Shown here in pieces: positions 14,673 through 22,710 of a stretch of DNA of 34,868 nucleotides. Positions within the stretch are counted from its first letter, which is position 1, and each line of letters starts with the position of its first letter. The notes beneath the pieces are model-generated. The model was not told where the DNA came from, ran no database searches, and saw nothing but the letters and a program-made list of their open reading frames with translations. The DNA is from Actinoplanes siamensis (GTDB taxonomy: Bacteria; Actinomycetota; Actinomycetes; Mycobacteriales; Micromonosporaceae), in assembly GCF_016862395.1 (NCBI RefSeq), contig NZ_BOMW01000086.1, forward strand, positions 1 through 34,868, in the 5' to 3' direction. The translations under genes and the position numbers were made by a program.

Positions 14673-16160
14673 ATGACTACCGAGATGCAGGGCGCCCCGC
14701 GCACCTACGACGTGCGCACCTACGGCTGCCAGATGAACGTGCACGACAGCGAGCGGATCTCCGGGCTGATGGAGGACGCCGGCTACGTGCGCGCCACCGA
14801 CGCGGACACGGCGGACGTGGTGGTCTTCAACACCTGCGCGGTCCGGGAGAACGCCGACAACCGTCTCTACGGCAACCTGGGCCACCTGCGCCCGACGAAG
14901 GTGAAGAACCCGGGCATGCAGATCGCGGTCGGCGGCTGCCTGGCGCAGAAGGACAAGGGCGACATCGTCAAGAAGGCGCCCTGGGTCGACGTGGTCTTCG
15001 GCACCCACAACATCGGCTCGCTGCCGGCGATGCTGGAGCGCGCCCGGCACAACGAGGAGGCGCAGGTCGAGATCCTCGAGTCGCTCGAGGTCTTCCCGTC
15101 CACGCTGCCGACCAAGCGCGAGTCGACCTACGCCGGCTGGGTCTCCATCTCGGTGGGCTGCAACAACACCTGCACCTTCTGCATCGTCCCGTCGCTGCGC
15201 GGCAAGGAGAAGGACCGCCGTCCCGGCGACGTCCTGGCCGAGGTGCGGGCACTGGTCGCCGAGGGCGTCTCCGAGATCACCCTGCTCGGGCAGAACGTGA
15301 ACTCGTACGGGGTGGAGTTCGGTGACCGGCTCGCGTTCGGCAAGCTGCTACGCGCCTGCGGAGAGGTGGAGGGCCTGGAGCGGGTCCGGTTCACCAGCCC
15401 GCACCCGAAGGATTTCACCGACGACGTGATCGCCGCGATGGCCGAGACGCCCAACGTGTGCCACTCGCTGCACATGCCGCTGCAGTCCGGCTCGGACCGG
15501 GTGCTCAAGGCCATGCGCCGCAGCTACCGCCAGGAGAAGTACCTGGGCATCATCGAGAAGGTGCGGGCCGCGATGCCGGACGCCGCGATCACCACGGACA
15601 TCATCGTCGGCTTCCCCGGCGAGACCGAGGAGGACTTCGAGCAGACCCTCGAGGTGGTCCGCGAGGCGCGCTTCTCCAGCGCCTTCACCTTCCAGTACTC
15701 GATCCGCCCCGGCACCCCCGCCGCCACCATGGCGGACCAGGTCCCGAAGAAGGTGGTCCAGGAGCGTTACGAGCGCCTGATCGCCACCCTCGAGGAGATC
15801 ACCTGGGCGGAGAACAGGAAGCTCGTCGGGGAGAAGGTCGAGGTGCTGGTCGCGGTCGGTGAGGGCCGCAAGGACGAGCGCACCGGCCGGATGAGCGGCC
15901 GGGCCCGCGACGGCCGCCTGGTCCACTTCGCGACCGGCTCGCTGGCGCCGCGGCCGGGCGACATCGTCGAGACGGTGATCACCTACGCCGCCCCGCACCA
16001 CCTGAACGCCGACGGCGACCCGCTGTCGCACCGCCGCACCCGTGCCGGCGATGCCTTCGAGGCCGGCGTCACCCCGAAGCTCAAGGGCGTCTCGCTCGGG
16101 CTGCCGACGGTCGGCGTCCCGGCGCCGCTGCCCCCGGCCGTGGACGGCTGCGCCCTCTGA
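14673..16160 (+). CDS. miaB: tRNA-2-methylthio-N6-dimethylallyladenosine synthase MiaB
   Basis: A 495-residue radical-SAM methylthiotransferase that adds the 2-methylthio group to i6A37 in tRNA. The N-terminal cluster cysteines C19, C55 and C89 lie in TYGCQMN, NTCAVREN and GGCLAQ. The radical-SAM cluster is C163-x3-C167-x2-C170 (CNNTCTFCIVP). A TRAM domain lies around 385-455. It uses the product of MiaA, encoded 4.5 kb downstream. TACCCT (14656-14661) lies 11 bases before the ATG, predicting a 5' leader of only a few bases and no ribosome site. The C-terminal 35 or so residues beyond TRAM are Pro/Gly-rich, and the 3' end is duplicated downstream. Confidence 0.97.
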   Translation: MTTEMQGAPRTYDVRTYGCQMNVHDSERISGLMEDAGYVRATDADTADVVVFNTCAVRENADNRLYGNLGHLRPTKVKNPGMQIAVGGCLAQKDKGDIVKKAPWVDVVFGTHNIGSLPAMLERARHNEEAQVEILESLEVFPSTLPTKRESTYAGWVSISVGCNNTCTFCIVPSLRGKEKDRRPGDVLAEVRALVAEGVSEITLLGQNVNSYGVEFGDRLAFGKLLRACGEVEGLERVRFTSPHPKDFTDDVIAAMAETPNVCHSLHMPLQSGSDRVLKAMRRSYRQEKYLGIIEKVRAAMPDAAITTDIIVGFPGETEEDFEQTLEVVREARFSSAFTFQYSIRPGTPAATMADQVPKKVVQERYERLIATLEEITWAENRKLVGEKVEVLVAVGEGRKDERTGRMSGRARDGRLVHFATGSLAPRPGDIVETVITYAAPHHLNADGDPLSHRRTRAGDAFEAGVTPKLKGVSLGLPTVGVPAPLPPAVDGCAL

Positions 16161-16226
16161 CGACGGCACCGGCCCGGCGCCGTTGCCGCGGCCGCGGACG
16201 GCTGCGCCCTCCGGCGACGGCACGGA
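16121..16226. repeat. Imperfect ~54-bp duplication of the miaB 3' end
   Basis: The last ~40 bases of miaB plus its stop (from 16121) recur from 16176. GACGGCTGCGCCCTC occurs at 16143 and 16197, 54 bases apart, with a one-base indel upstream. The second copy lies in the non-coding space before the LysR gene and lacks an equivalent stop (CTGA became CCGG). Confidence 0.75.
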
Positions 16227-16259
16227 TCAGCGCGCCGGCGCCGGGCCGCCGCGGCTCCT

Positions 16260-17189
16260 TCATCGATTGCGGTGGTACGCCGCCAGCCCCGCGACCGCCC
16301 GCAGCTGCCGCAGCAGTGCGGCTGTCCCCGGCGGGTCGGGCGGCTCCCCGTACACCGCCGCGTAGACCGTCCGGCAGGTGTCCGGCAGCGCCATCGCCCG
16401 TACCCCCGCGTTGTGGTGTGCGGCGAGCGCGAGCCCGGGCAGGACCGTGACCCCCAGGCCCGCCGCGACCAGCGCCTGCACCGCGACGTAGTCGTCGGTG
16501 GTGAATCGGATGTCCGGCTGGAAGCCGGCCCCGGCGCAGACCCGGGTCAGCTCGCCCCGGCACCGCTCGCAGCCGGAGATCCACGGGCGGTCCCGGTGGT
16601 CGGCGAGCGTGCCGCCGGGCCATCCGGCCGGTGTCACCAGGTGCAGCGGCTCCTCGAGAAGCAACTCGTGCCGCAGGCCTTCCAGATCCGGCGCGAGCCG
16701 ACCGGCCACCTGATCGGAATCGGGCATTGCCTCGCCGGGATAGGTGAACAGCAGCGCCACCTCGACCTCGCCGTTGCGGAGCAGGCGGACCGCCTCGGGC
16801 GGCTCGGCCTCGGTGAAGCGCAGATCCACGCCGGGATGGGCGGCCGCGAAGCCGGCCGCCGCGGCCGGCACGAACGTGCCGAGCGCGGACGGGAACGCGG
16901 CCAGCCGGACCCGTCCCGAGCGCAGCCCGGTGTGCGCGGCGAGCTCCGCCTCGGCGGCGTCCAGCCGGCCCAGGATCTCCTCGGCGCGCTCGGCCAGCAT
17001 GCGGCCGGCGCCGGTGAGCCGGATGCCGCGACCGGCCCGCTGCGTCAGCCGACTGCCGGTCTCCGCCTCCAGCCGGGCCAGGTGGTGGCTGACCGAGGGC
17101 TGCGCGTAGTGCAGGGCCTGGGCCGCGGCGGTCACCGAGCCATGCCGGGCCACCGCCACCAGCACCCGGAGACGGGTCACGTCGAGCAT
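16260..17189 (-). CDS. LysR-family transcriptional regulator
   Basis: A 309-residue LysR-type regulator. The N-terminal winged helix covers about residues 1-60 (LRVLVAVARHGSVTAAAQAL, then YAQPSVSHHLARLEAETGSR), and the effector domain covers about 90-300. Length is typical. It is divergent from the dehydratase-like gene with an 83-base shared promoter, the usual arrangement for control of the neighbour. ATG 17189 lies exactly 6 bases after TAGGTT (17196-17201, reverse strand) and has no ribosome site, so the mRNA is probably leaderless. The effector is unknown; an amino acid is a reasonable guess given the target. Confidence 0.9.
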   Translation of the reverse strand: MLDVTRLRVLVAVARHGSVTAAAQALHYAQPSVSHHLARLEAETGSRLTQRAGRGIRLTGAGRMLAERAEEILGRLDAAEAELAAHTGLRSGRVRLAAFPSALGTFVPAAAAGFAAAHPGVDLRFTEAEPPEAVRLLRNGEVEVALLFTYPGEAMPDSDQVAGRLAPDLEGLRHELLLEEPLHLVTPAGWPGGTLADHRDRPWISGCERCRGELTRVCAGAGFQPDIRFTTDDYVAVQALVAAGLGVTVLPGLALAAHHNAGVRAMALPDTCRTVYAAVYGEPPDPPGTAALLRQLRAVAGLAAYHRNR

Positions 17190-17200
17190 GCCGGCAACCT

Positions 17201-17224
17201 ATCAATCCGGCCTATGGTTTTGAT
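17201..17224. promoter_or_regulatory. Candidate LysR operator
   Basis: An inverted repeat ATCAA-N14-TTGAT lies in the promoter shared by the LysR gene and the dehydratase gene. It overlaps the LysR -10 hexamer and lies just upstream of the dehydratase -35 (TTGGAC at 17237). Position fits both autoregulation and activation of the neighbour. The half-sites are only five bases, so the call is tentative. Confidence 0.4.
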
Positions 17225-17236
17225 CGGGATCCGGCA

Positions 17237-17266
17237 TTGGACCGATGGGTCGTGCCGGCCGACGAT
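17237..17266 (+). promoter_or_regulatory. Promoter of the dehydratase gene (leaderless)
   Basis: TTGGAC (17237-17242), an 18-base spacer and GACGAT (17261-17266) end exactly 6 bases before the ATG at 17273. The -10 keeps the two most conserved positions (A2, T6). Confidence 0.5.
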
Positions 17267-17272
17267 CGAGGC

Positions 17273-18241
17273 ATGGAGCTGACCCTCGCCGACTTCCGCG
17301 CCGCGCACGACGTCGTCCGCCGCCACCTGCCGCCCACGCCGCTCTGGAACTACCCGCTGCTGGACCGGGAGACCGGTGCGGAAGTGCTGGTCAAGCACGA
17401 GAACACGCAGCCGGTCGGGGCGTTCAAGGTGCGCGGCGGCCTGACCCTGCTGGACGCCATGTCCGCGGCCGACCGCTCCCGCGGCACCGTCACCTGGTCC
17501 ACCGGCAATCACGCGCAGTCCGTCGCGTACGCCAGCAACCTGCACGGCGCGCCCTGCACGGTGGTCATGCCGGCGCACGCCAGCCCGGCCCGGGCGGCCG
17601 CCGTGGAGTCCTGGGGCGGCCGGGTGGTGCTCACCGGCGACACCCTGGAGGAGGCCCAGCGGCACGCCGAGAAGCTGGCCGCCGAGACCGGGGCGCGTGT
17701 GGTCAGCCCGGGTGACACGCCGGAGTTGCTGGCCGGGGTGGGCACGCTCTACCTGGAGATCCTCGACCGGCGGCCGGATCTGGACGCGATCGTCGTGCCG
17801 GTCGGCAGCGGCACCGGCGCGGCCGCGGCCTGCCTGGTGGCCGCGGCGCTGGCGCCGGGCTGCGCGGTGATCGGCGTGCAGTCCGCCGCCTCGCCCGCCG
17901 CGCACGACTCCTGGCGCGCCGGCGACCTGCTCTCCCGGCCCAGCCGGAGCACTGTCGCCGGACTGGCCACCGGCCGCGGCTACGACCTGCCGCAACGGCT
18001 GATGCGAGGCCGCCTCGCCGACTTCCTGCTGGTCACCGACGACCAGATCGCCGAGGCCCGGCGGCTGCTGGCGAGCGCGGCGCACACCCTGGCCGAGGGG
18101 GCCGGCGCGGCCGCCATGGCGGCGGTGTGCAGCCGGCCGGACCTGTTCGCCGGGCGCTCGGTGGCGGTGGTCTGCACCGGTGGCAACGCCGACCGGTCCG
18201 AGTTGGACACCCTGATCGACAGGCGGGACGGCGCGGCATAG
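17273..18241 (+). CDS. PLP-dependent threonine/serine dehydratase-like enzyme
   Basis: A 322-residue fold-type II PLP enzyme of the threonine/serine dehydratase group. The PLP lysine is K52 in VGAFKVRGG. The asparagine loop is STGNHAQSVAYA, and the phosphate-binding loop is VGSGTGAAA, replacing the more common GGGG-type loop. The C-terminal serine-like position is VCTGGNAD. There is no C-terminal ACT domain, so this is not a feedback-regulated biosynthetic IlvA; a catabolic dehydratase or a racemase-like role fits better. ATG 17273 matches the family start; no ribosome site is seen and a leaderless -10 is in place. Likely under control of the divergent LysR gene. The exact substrate is not established. 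Confidence 0.85.
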   Translation: MELTLADFRAAHDVVRRHLPPTPLWNYPLLDRETGAEVLVKHENTQPVGAFKVRGGLTLLDAMSAADRSRGTVTWSTGNHAQSVAYASNLHGAPCTVVMPAHASPARAAAVESWGGRVVLTGDTLEEAQRHAEKLAAETGARVVSPGDTPELLAGVGTLYLEILDRRPDLDAIVVPVGSGTGAAAACLVAAALAPGCAVIGVQSAASPAAHDSWRAGDLLSRPSRSTVAGLATGRGYDLPQRLMRGRLADFLLVTDDQIAEARRLLASAAHTLAEGAGAAAMAAVCSRPDLFAGRSVAVVCTGGNADRSELDTLIDRRDGAA

Positions 18242-18556
18242 GCGTCGTGCCGCACCGCGGCGGCCGGAATCCGTTCCCGTTCGTCCCCGTCGTCGAGCGT
18301 CCCCGTCGTCGGGCGGCGGGCCGGACCGGCCGGGCCGAGCTGGTCCTGGGATGCGCCGGCCTCGATCGGTGAGCGGGCGGCCCGTCCCCGGCCCGCACCG
18401 CCGTGACCCCGCTCGACTCGGTCTACAGCTCCGCTGGACGAGCGGAGAAGTGTCGGGTGACAGTTCGTGACATTACGGACATTCTACGCGAGGCTGGCGA
18501 TCAGGTTGTCCGATTGGCGGGCAGTGGAGCGATCCGGCGTGAAACGAGGGGTAGCG
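18242..18556. other. Gene-free interval with small direct repeats
   Basis: No coding region is supported. Two 16-base direct repeats (TCCCCGTCGTCGaGCG at 18284-18299 and its near-copy at 18300-18315) follow the dehydratase stop. The segment 18455-18520 is less GC-rich and probably carries the promoter of the SLOG-like gene, but I cannot fix -35 and -10 hexamers. Confidence 0.5.
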
Positions 18557-19018
18557 ATGGTTCGCATCGGCGTGACGGGCCGTGCCCGGTTGCGGCCGTC
18601 AGCTCACAAGGTGATCGTGCGAGACCTGAAACGGCTGCTCAAGGGCTATTCCGGGGTGCACGGCCTGACCTGCCTGGCGGAGGGGGCGGACCGGCTGTTC
18701 GCCGAGGCGGTGCTGGCCTGCAAGGGCTCGTTCGAGGCGGTGCTGCCGGTGCCGGAGATCTCCGCGGAGCCGGAGGAGGATCCGAAACTCCGTGCTCTGC
18801 TGCGCTTCGCCAGCGACGTCACCAAGATCACCGTGCCGGGACCGCCCGAGGCGTCGTACGAGGCGGCCAGCCAGGAGGTGGTCCGGCGCAGTGACGTGCT
18901 GGTCGCGGTCTGGGACGGCGACGACGAGGGCCGGCGGGGCGGCACCGCGGAGACCGTGGCGTTCGCACGCGAGCAGGGCAAGGAGATCCAGGTGGTGTGG
19001 CCGGGGGGCCGCTCCTGA
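18557..19018 (+). CDS. SLOG/Rossmann-like nucleotide-binding protein, function unknown
   Basis: A 153-residue single-domain protein. The first strand and loop IGVTGRARL, the motif GLTCLAEGADRLFAEAVL (36-53), the strand VLPVPE, a later SYEAASQEVVRRSDVLVAVWDG and the final GGTAETVAFAREQGKEI suggest the Rossmannoid SLOG superfamily, whose members bind nucleotides or nucleotide-derived signals. ATG 18557 is preferred over an upstream start because GAGGGG lies 6 bases before it. There is no signal peptide or membrane segment. It is isolated, convergent with the DUF349 gene across a bidirectional terminator, and no effector gene is adjacent. Family placement is from motif recognition only. Confidence 0.75.
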   Translation: MVRIGVTGRARLRPSAHKVIVRDLKRLLKGYSGVHGLTCLAEGADRLFAEAVLACKGSFEAVLPVPEISAEPEEDPKLRALLRFASDVTKITVPGPPEASYEAASQEVVRRSDVLVAVWDGDDEGRRGGTAETVAFAREQGKEIQVVWPGGRS

Positions 19019-19066
19019 GCGCCGACCGGGTTCGTGCGGCTCGGCGTCAGGTGCCTCGAGGCGCGT

Positions 19067-19192
19067 GAGACGCCCCTGGGTGCCGGCTCAGCTCGGGCGG
19101 CTGGGCGGCCGGGGTGTCCCGGGGGCGGGGAGACGTCGCCGGGTGCCGGCGGGGCTTGGCCGGCTGGCGTGGCAGGGGTGCCTTCGGGTGGG
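19067..19192. repeat. Two degenerate 63-bp direct repeats
   Basis: The segments 19067-19129 and 19130-19192 both begin GAGACG, share GGGTGCCGGC at the same offset and are similar over most of their length. They lie in non-coding sequence just after the SLOG-like gene. Confidence 0.5.
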
Positions 19193-19245
19193 CGAGCCGC
19201 TGCGCCCGTGGGGCGGTCCCGCCGGCGTACCCCTGCGGTCAATCG

Positions 19246-19278
19246 AAAGGGCGGCGGATCATCGATCCGCCACCCTTT
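19246..19278. terminator. Bidirectional terminator
   Basis: AAAGGG-C-GGCGGATC-atc-GATCCGCC-A-CCCTTT: a 14-bp stem with one C/A mismatch and a 3-base loop, between the convergent SLOG-like and DUF349 genes. A/T-rich ends on both sides give a weak T-tract in each direction. Confidence 0.8.
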
Positions 19279-19293
19279 CCGGAAAGCCTGCCG

Positions 19294-20505
19294 TCAGCTG
19301 GCCTGCTCAGCCAGCGCCAGGAACTGCTTCTTCGAGGCCAGCGCCTGCTCGGCCTCCTTGATCCGCCGCGCGTCACCGGCGGCCTGGGCCCGGGCCAGAC
19401 GCTGCTCGGCCTCGGCGACCTGGTCGCGCATCTGGCGCAGCAGCGGGTTGTCCTGCGGGCTGGTCTTGCGCCACGCCGAGTCCATCGCGACCCGGATCCG
19501 CTCCTCGGCGGCCCGCCAGCGGCGGTCCAGCCCGGCGGCGGCCTCCCGCGGCACCCGGCCGGCGTCGTGCCAGGCCGCCTGCGCGTCCCGCAGCTTGTTC
19601 TGCGCGGCCCGGGCGTCCGCGTCGACGTCGATCGCCTCGAGCTCGGCCAGGATCGCCTGCTTGCGCTCCAGGTTCCCCTGGTACTCCGCGTCGCGGGCGG
19701 AGAAGACCTCGCTGCGCCGGGTGAAGAACGCGTCCTGAGCGGCCCGGAAACGTTCCCAGAGGCGCTGCTCGGCCTCCTTGGCGGCGCGCGGCGCCGCCTT
19801 CCACTCGGTCATCAGATCCTTGAGCCGGTTCGCCGTGCTCGACCAGTCGTCCGAGCCGGAGAGCGCCTCGGCCTCCCGGACCAGCTCCTCCTTGGCGGCC
19901 TGCGCCTGCTTGCGCTGGCCGTCCAGGGTGGCGAAGTGCGCGCCCCGGCGCCGGGTGAAGCCGTCCCGCGCGGCGGCGAACCGCTTCCACAGCTCGCCGT
20001 CGGTCTTCTTGTCGACGCCGCGGATCGTCTTCCACTCGTCGAGGATCTCCTTGAGCCGGTCGCCTGCCGACTTCCAGCCGGTGGCCTCGGCGGCGATCCG
20101 CTCCGCCTCCTCGACGAGCGCGGTCTTGCGGGCCAGCGCCTCGGTCCGGGCGACCTCACGGGCGGCCTTGGCCTCGCCGGCCTTCTCGTCGGCGAGGCTC
20201 GACAGCCGGTCCAGCCGGGCGGCCAGGCCGTCGATGTCGCCCACCACGTGCGCCTCGTCCAGCGTCGCGCGCAGCCGCTTGACGCTGCTCAGCGAGTGCG
20301 CCGCGTCGGCCGCGCCGGACTTGAGGCGGGCCTCGACGAGGTCGACCTCGGTCACCAGGTCCTCGAAGCGGCGGGCGAAGTGGGCGAGGCCCTCCTCCGG
20401 CGTCCCGGCCTGCCACGAGCCGACCACCCGGTCGCCCTCGGCGGTCTTCACGTACACGGTGCCATCGGCATCCACGCGCCCGAAGGCAGTCCAGTCGGTG
20501 TTCAT
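19294..20505 (-). CDS. DUF349 protein
   Basis: A 403-residue, highly charged, mostly helical protein with repeated DUF349 units of about 70 residues (LKEILDEWKTIRGVDKKTDG and RLKDLMTEWKAAPRAAKEAE, each followed by LWERFRAAQDAFFTRR-type segments). Its N-terminus (about 1-50) is a short beta-rich segment (FGRVDADGTVYVKTAEGDR). The C-terminal 60 residues look like coiled coil. The molecular function is not established. A DUF349 gene occupies the same miaB-to-hflX neighbourhood in mycobacteria. ATG 20505 is preferred because GAGGA lies 8-9 bases upstream. A promoter TTGGAC-N18-AAGAAT is readable on the reverse strand just upstream (about 20590-20620). Confidence 0.9.
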   Translation of the reverse strand: MNTDWTAFGRVDADGTVYVKTAEGDRVVGSWQAGTPEEGLAHFARRFEDLVTEVDLVEARLKSGAADAAHSLSSVKRLRATLDEAHVVGDIDGLAARLDRLSSLADEKAGEAKAAREVARTEALARKTALVEEAERIAAEATGWKSAGDRLKEILDEWKTIRGVDKKTDGELWKRFAAARDGFTRRRGAHFATLDGQRKQAQAAKEELVREAEALSGSDDWSSTANRLKDLMTEWKAAPRAAKEAEQRLWERFRAAQDAFFTRRSEVFSARDAEYQGNLERKQAILAELEAIDVDADARAAQNKLRDAQAAWHDAGRVPREAAAGLDRRWRAAEERIRVAMDSAWRKTSPQDNPLLRQMRDQVAEAEQRLARAQAAGDARRIKEAEQALASKKQFLALAEQAS

Positions 20506-20684
20506 GAGCTCATCCTCGTTCTCCCGGCGCCGCCGGACCAACCCGGTCCCCGGCCACCGCCACAGCGCAGTGGAATGCCAACCTTCTCAGGGGCATTCTT
20601 TCTCGCGCATTGTCACAGGTCCAACCCGGTTAGGGGAAAGCTCCCACCGACGACCGTGACACAACCTTGTCCTACCGTTGCTCC

Positions 20685-21596
20685 GTGCCATTGAGTCCGG
20701 GTCCCCGCGTGGTCACCGTCGTCGGGCCGACGGCGGCCGGCAAGTCCGCGTTGAGCATCGCACTCGCCCACGAGTGGGGCGGCGAGGTCGTCAACGCCGA
20801 CTCGATGCAGCTGTATCGCGGGATGGACATCGGGACCGCGAAACTGAGCGCGGCCGAGCGCGGCGGCGTGCCGCACCACCTGCTCGACATCTGGGACGTG
20901 CGGGTCACCGCGGCGGTCGCCGAGTACCAGGCGCTGGCCCGGGCCGCGATCGACGACATCCTCGCCCGGGGACGGGTGCCGCTGCTGGTCGGCGGCTCCG
21001 GGCTGTATGTGCGGGCGGTCCTGGAGGAGTTCGAGTTCCCCGGCACCGACCCGGCGGTCCGGGCCCGGCTGGAGGCCGAGCTGGCCGAGACCGGACCGGC
21101 GCCGTTGTTCGCCCGGTTGAGCGAACGCGACCCGGTCGCCGCGGAGAAGATCCTGCCGTCCAACGGCCGCCGGATCGTCCGCGCGCTCGAGGTCATCGAA
21201 CTGACCGGGCAGCCGTTCACCGCGGCGCTGCCCGATCCGAAGCCGTACTACGACTCGGTGCGGATCGGCGTCGACCGGGACTCCGCCGAGCTGGACGAGC
21301 GCATCGCCCGGCGGGTCGACCTGATGTGGGCCGCCGGGCTGCTCGACGAGGCGCGTGCCCTGGACCGGGCCGGGATCCGGGACGGGCGGACCGCCTCCCG
21401 GGCGCTCGGCTACCAGCAGGCGCTGGCCCAGCTGGACGGCGTGCTCACCGAGGACGAGGCGAAGGACGACACGGTCCGCGGCACCCGGCGCCTCGTCCGG
21501 CGGCAGCGCTCCTGGTTCCGCCGGGACCCGGGGATCGTCTGGCTGGACGGCGCGGCGCCGACGCTGCTGGCCGACGCGTGTGCGGTTGCGAGATGA
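20685..21596 (+). CDS. miaA: tRNA dimethylallyltransferase MiaA
   Basis: A 303-residue enzyme that transfers dimethylallyl to A37 of tRNA, the step before MiaB. It has a P-loop GPTAAGKS (14-21), the substrate motif VNADSMQLYRGMDIGTAK, GGSGLYVRAVL, and the C-terminal YQQALAQLDG and RQRSWFRRDP blocks. The start is GTG 20685: TACCGT (20673-20678) ends exactly 6 bases before it and there is no ribosome site, so a leaderless mRNA is likely. A TTG six codons upstream gives a longer frame but would fall outside such a transcript. The stop overlaps the dapF start (ATGA), so the two are translationally coupled. Confidence 0.96.
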   Translation: MPLSPGPRVVTVVGPTAAGKSALSIALAHEWGGEVVNADSMQLYRGMDIGTAKLSAAERGGVPHHLLDIWDVRVTAAVAEYQALARAAIDDILARGRVPLLVGGSGLYVRAVLEEFEFPGTDPAVRARLEAELAETGPAPLFARLSERDPVAAEKILPSNGRRIVRALEVIELTGQPFTAALPDPKPYYDSVRIGVDRDSAELDERIARRVDLMWAAGLLDEARALDRAGIRDGRTASRALGYQQALAQLDGVLTEDEAKDDTVRGTRRLVRRQRSWFRRDPGIVWLDGAAPTLLADACAVAR

Positions 21597-22477
21597 TGGG
21601 CGGCGTGTTTTTCACCAAGGGCCACGGCACCGCCAACGACTTCGTCATCCTCCCCGACCCCGACGGCGAGCTGGAGCTGACGCCGCCGCTGGTCGCCGCG
21701 CTCTGCGACCGGCGGCGCGGGGTCGGCGGCGACGGCGTGCTGCGGGTGGTGCGCGCCGCGAAACACCCCGAGGGGGCCGGGCACGCGGCCGACGCCGAGT
21801 GGTTCATGGACTACTGGAACAGCGACGGCTCGATCGCCGAGATGTGCGGCAACGGGGTCCGGGTCTTCGCGCGCTACCTGGTGGAGAACAACCTGGCCAC
21901 GCCAGCCCCTTCGGGTCTGCCGGTGGCCACCCGCGCCGGGATCATGTTCGCCGTGGTCGGGGCCGACACGATCAGCGTACGGATGAGCACCCCCCGGGTG
22001 TACGCCGCGAGCACCGCCACCGTCGGCTCCCTCACCGTCCCCGGCATCGCCGTCGACTGCGGCAACCCGCACCTGGTCTGCGGCCTGCACGACGGCGTCG
22101 GGCTGGCCGCCCTCGACCTCACCACCGCGCCGCTGGTCGACCAGGCCCTGTTCCGCGCCGGGGTGAACGTGGAGTTCGTCGAGCCCGCCGCCGGCCTGGA
22201 CGGGCTGGACCGGCACGTCCGGATGCGGGTGCACGAGCGCGGCTCGGGCGAGACGCAGTCCTGCGGCACCGGCGCGCTCGCGGTCGGCGCGGTCGCGCTC
22301 CGCGACGCCGGCCTGACCACCGGGTCGGTCGCCGTGGACGTGCTCGGCGGCCGTCTCGTGATCACCTGTGACGAGCGGGGCGCCTGGTGGCTGGCCGGCC
22401 CCGCCGTCCTGGTCGCCACCGGCGAGGTCGACCCGTCCGCCCTGACCATCCCGCCGGCGACCACGCAGGCGAACTGA
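21593..22477 (+). CDS. dapF: Diaminopimelate epimerase DapF
   Basis: A 294-residue cofactor-independent racemase that converts LL- to meso-diaminopimelate for lysine and peptidoglycan synthesis. The two catalytic cysteines are C85 in EMCGNGVR and C224 in QSCGTGA, on the two pseudo-symmetric halves; GHGTANDFVI is the family N-terminus. The start ATG 21593 overlaps the miaA stop in an ATGA; ATG 21596 or GTG 21605 are possible alternatives. meso-DAP peptidoglycan is expected in this group of actinobacteria. It converges on the malic enzyme gene. Confidence 0.95.
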   Translation: MMGGVFFTKGHGTANDFVILPDPDGELELTPPLVAALCDRRRGVGGDGVLRVVRAAKHPEGAGHAADAEWFMDYWNSDGSIAEMCGNGVRVFARYLVENNLATPAPSGLPVATRAGIMFAVVGADTISVRMSTPRVYAASTATVGSLTVPGIAVDCGNPHLVCGLHDGVGLAALDLTTAPLVDQALFRAGVNVEFVEPAAGLDGLDRHVRMRVHERGSGETQSCGTGALAVGAVALRDAGLTTGSVAVDVLGGRLVITCDERGAWWLAGPAVLVATGEVDPSALTIPPATTQAN

Positions 22478-22576
22478 CCACCGGTCCGCCACCCCGTCGC
22501 CCATACCCCGGACCTCGCCGGCGCCCGGCCCATCTCCACCGACCCCTGCCGTCCAGCCGGCGGCCTCGAGTGGGGC

Positions 22577-22601
22577 GGACCCGCCGTGACGCGGGCGGTC
22601 C
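22577..22601. terminator. Possible terminator between dapF and the malic enzyme gene
   Basis: GGACCCGC-cgtgac-GCGG-gcg-GTCC forms eight pairs with a 3-base bulge. It lies midway in the 233-base space between two convergent stops. Nothing else is seen in that space. Confidence 0.35.
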
Positions 22602-22710
22602 CGGGGTGCGGATCGACGCCGCGCCCCGGACCGCCCGCACAGTCACGCCGGACGCGCCGGCAGTCCACGGTCAGACCTGCGCCGGAGTGGGCCGGGCGCG
22701 GTGGAACGGG

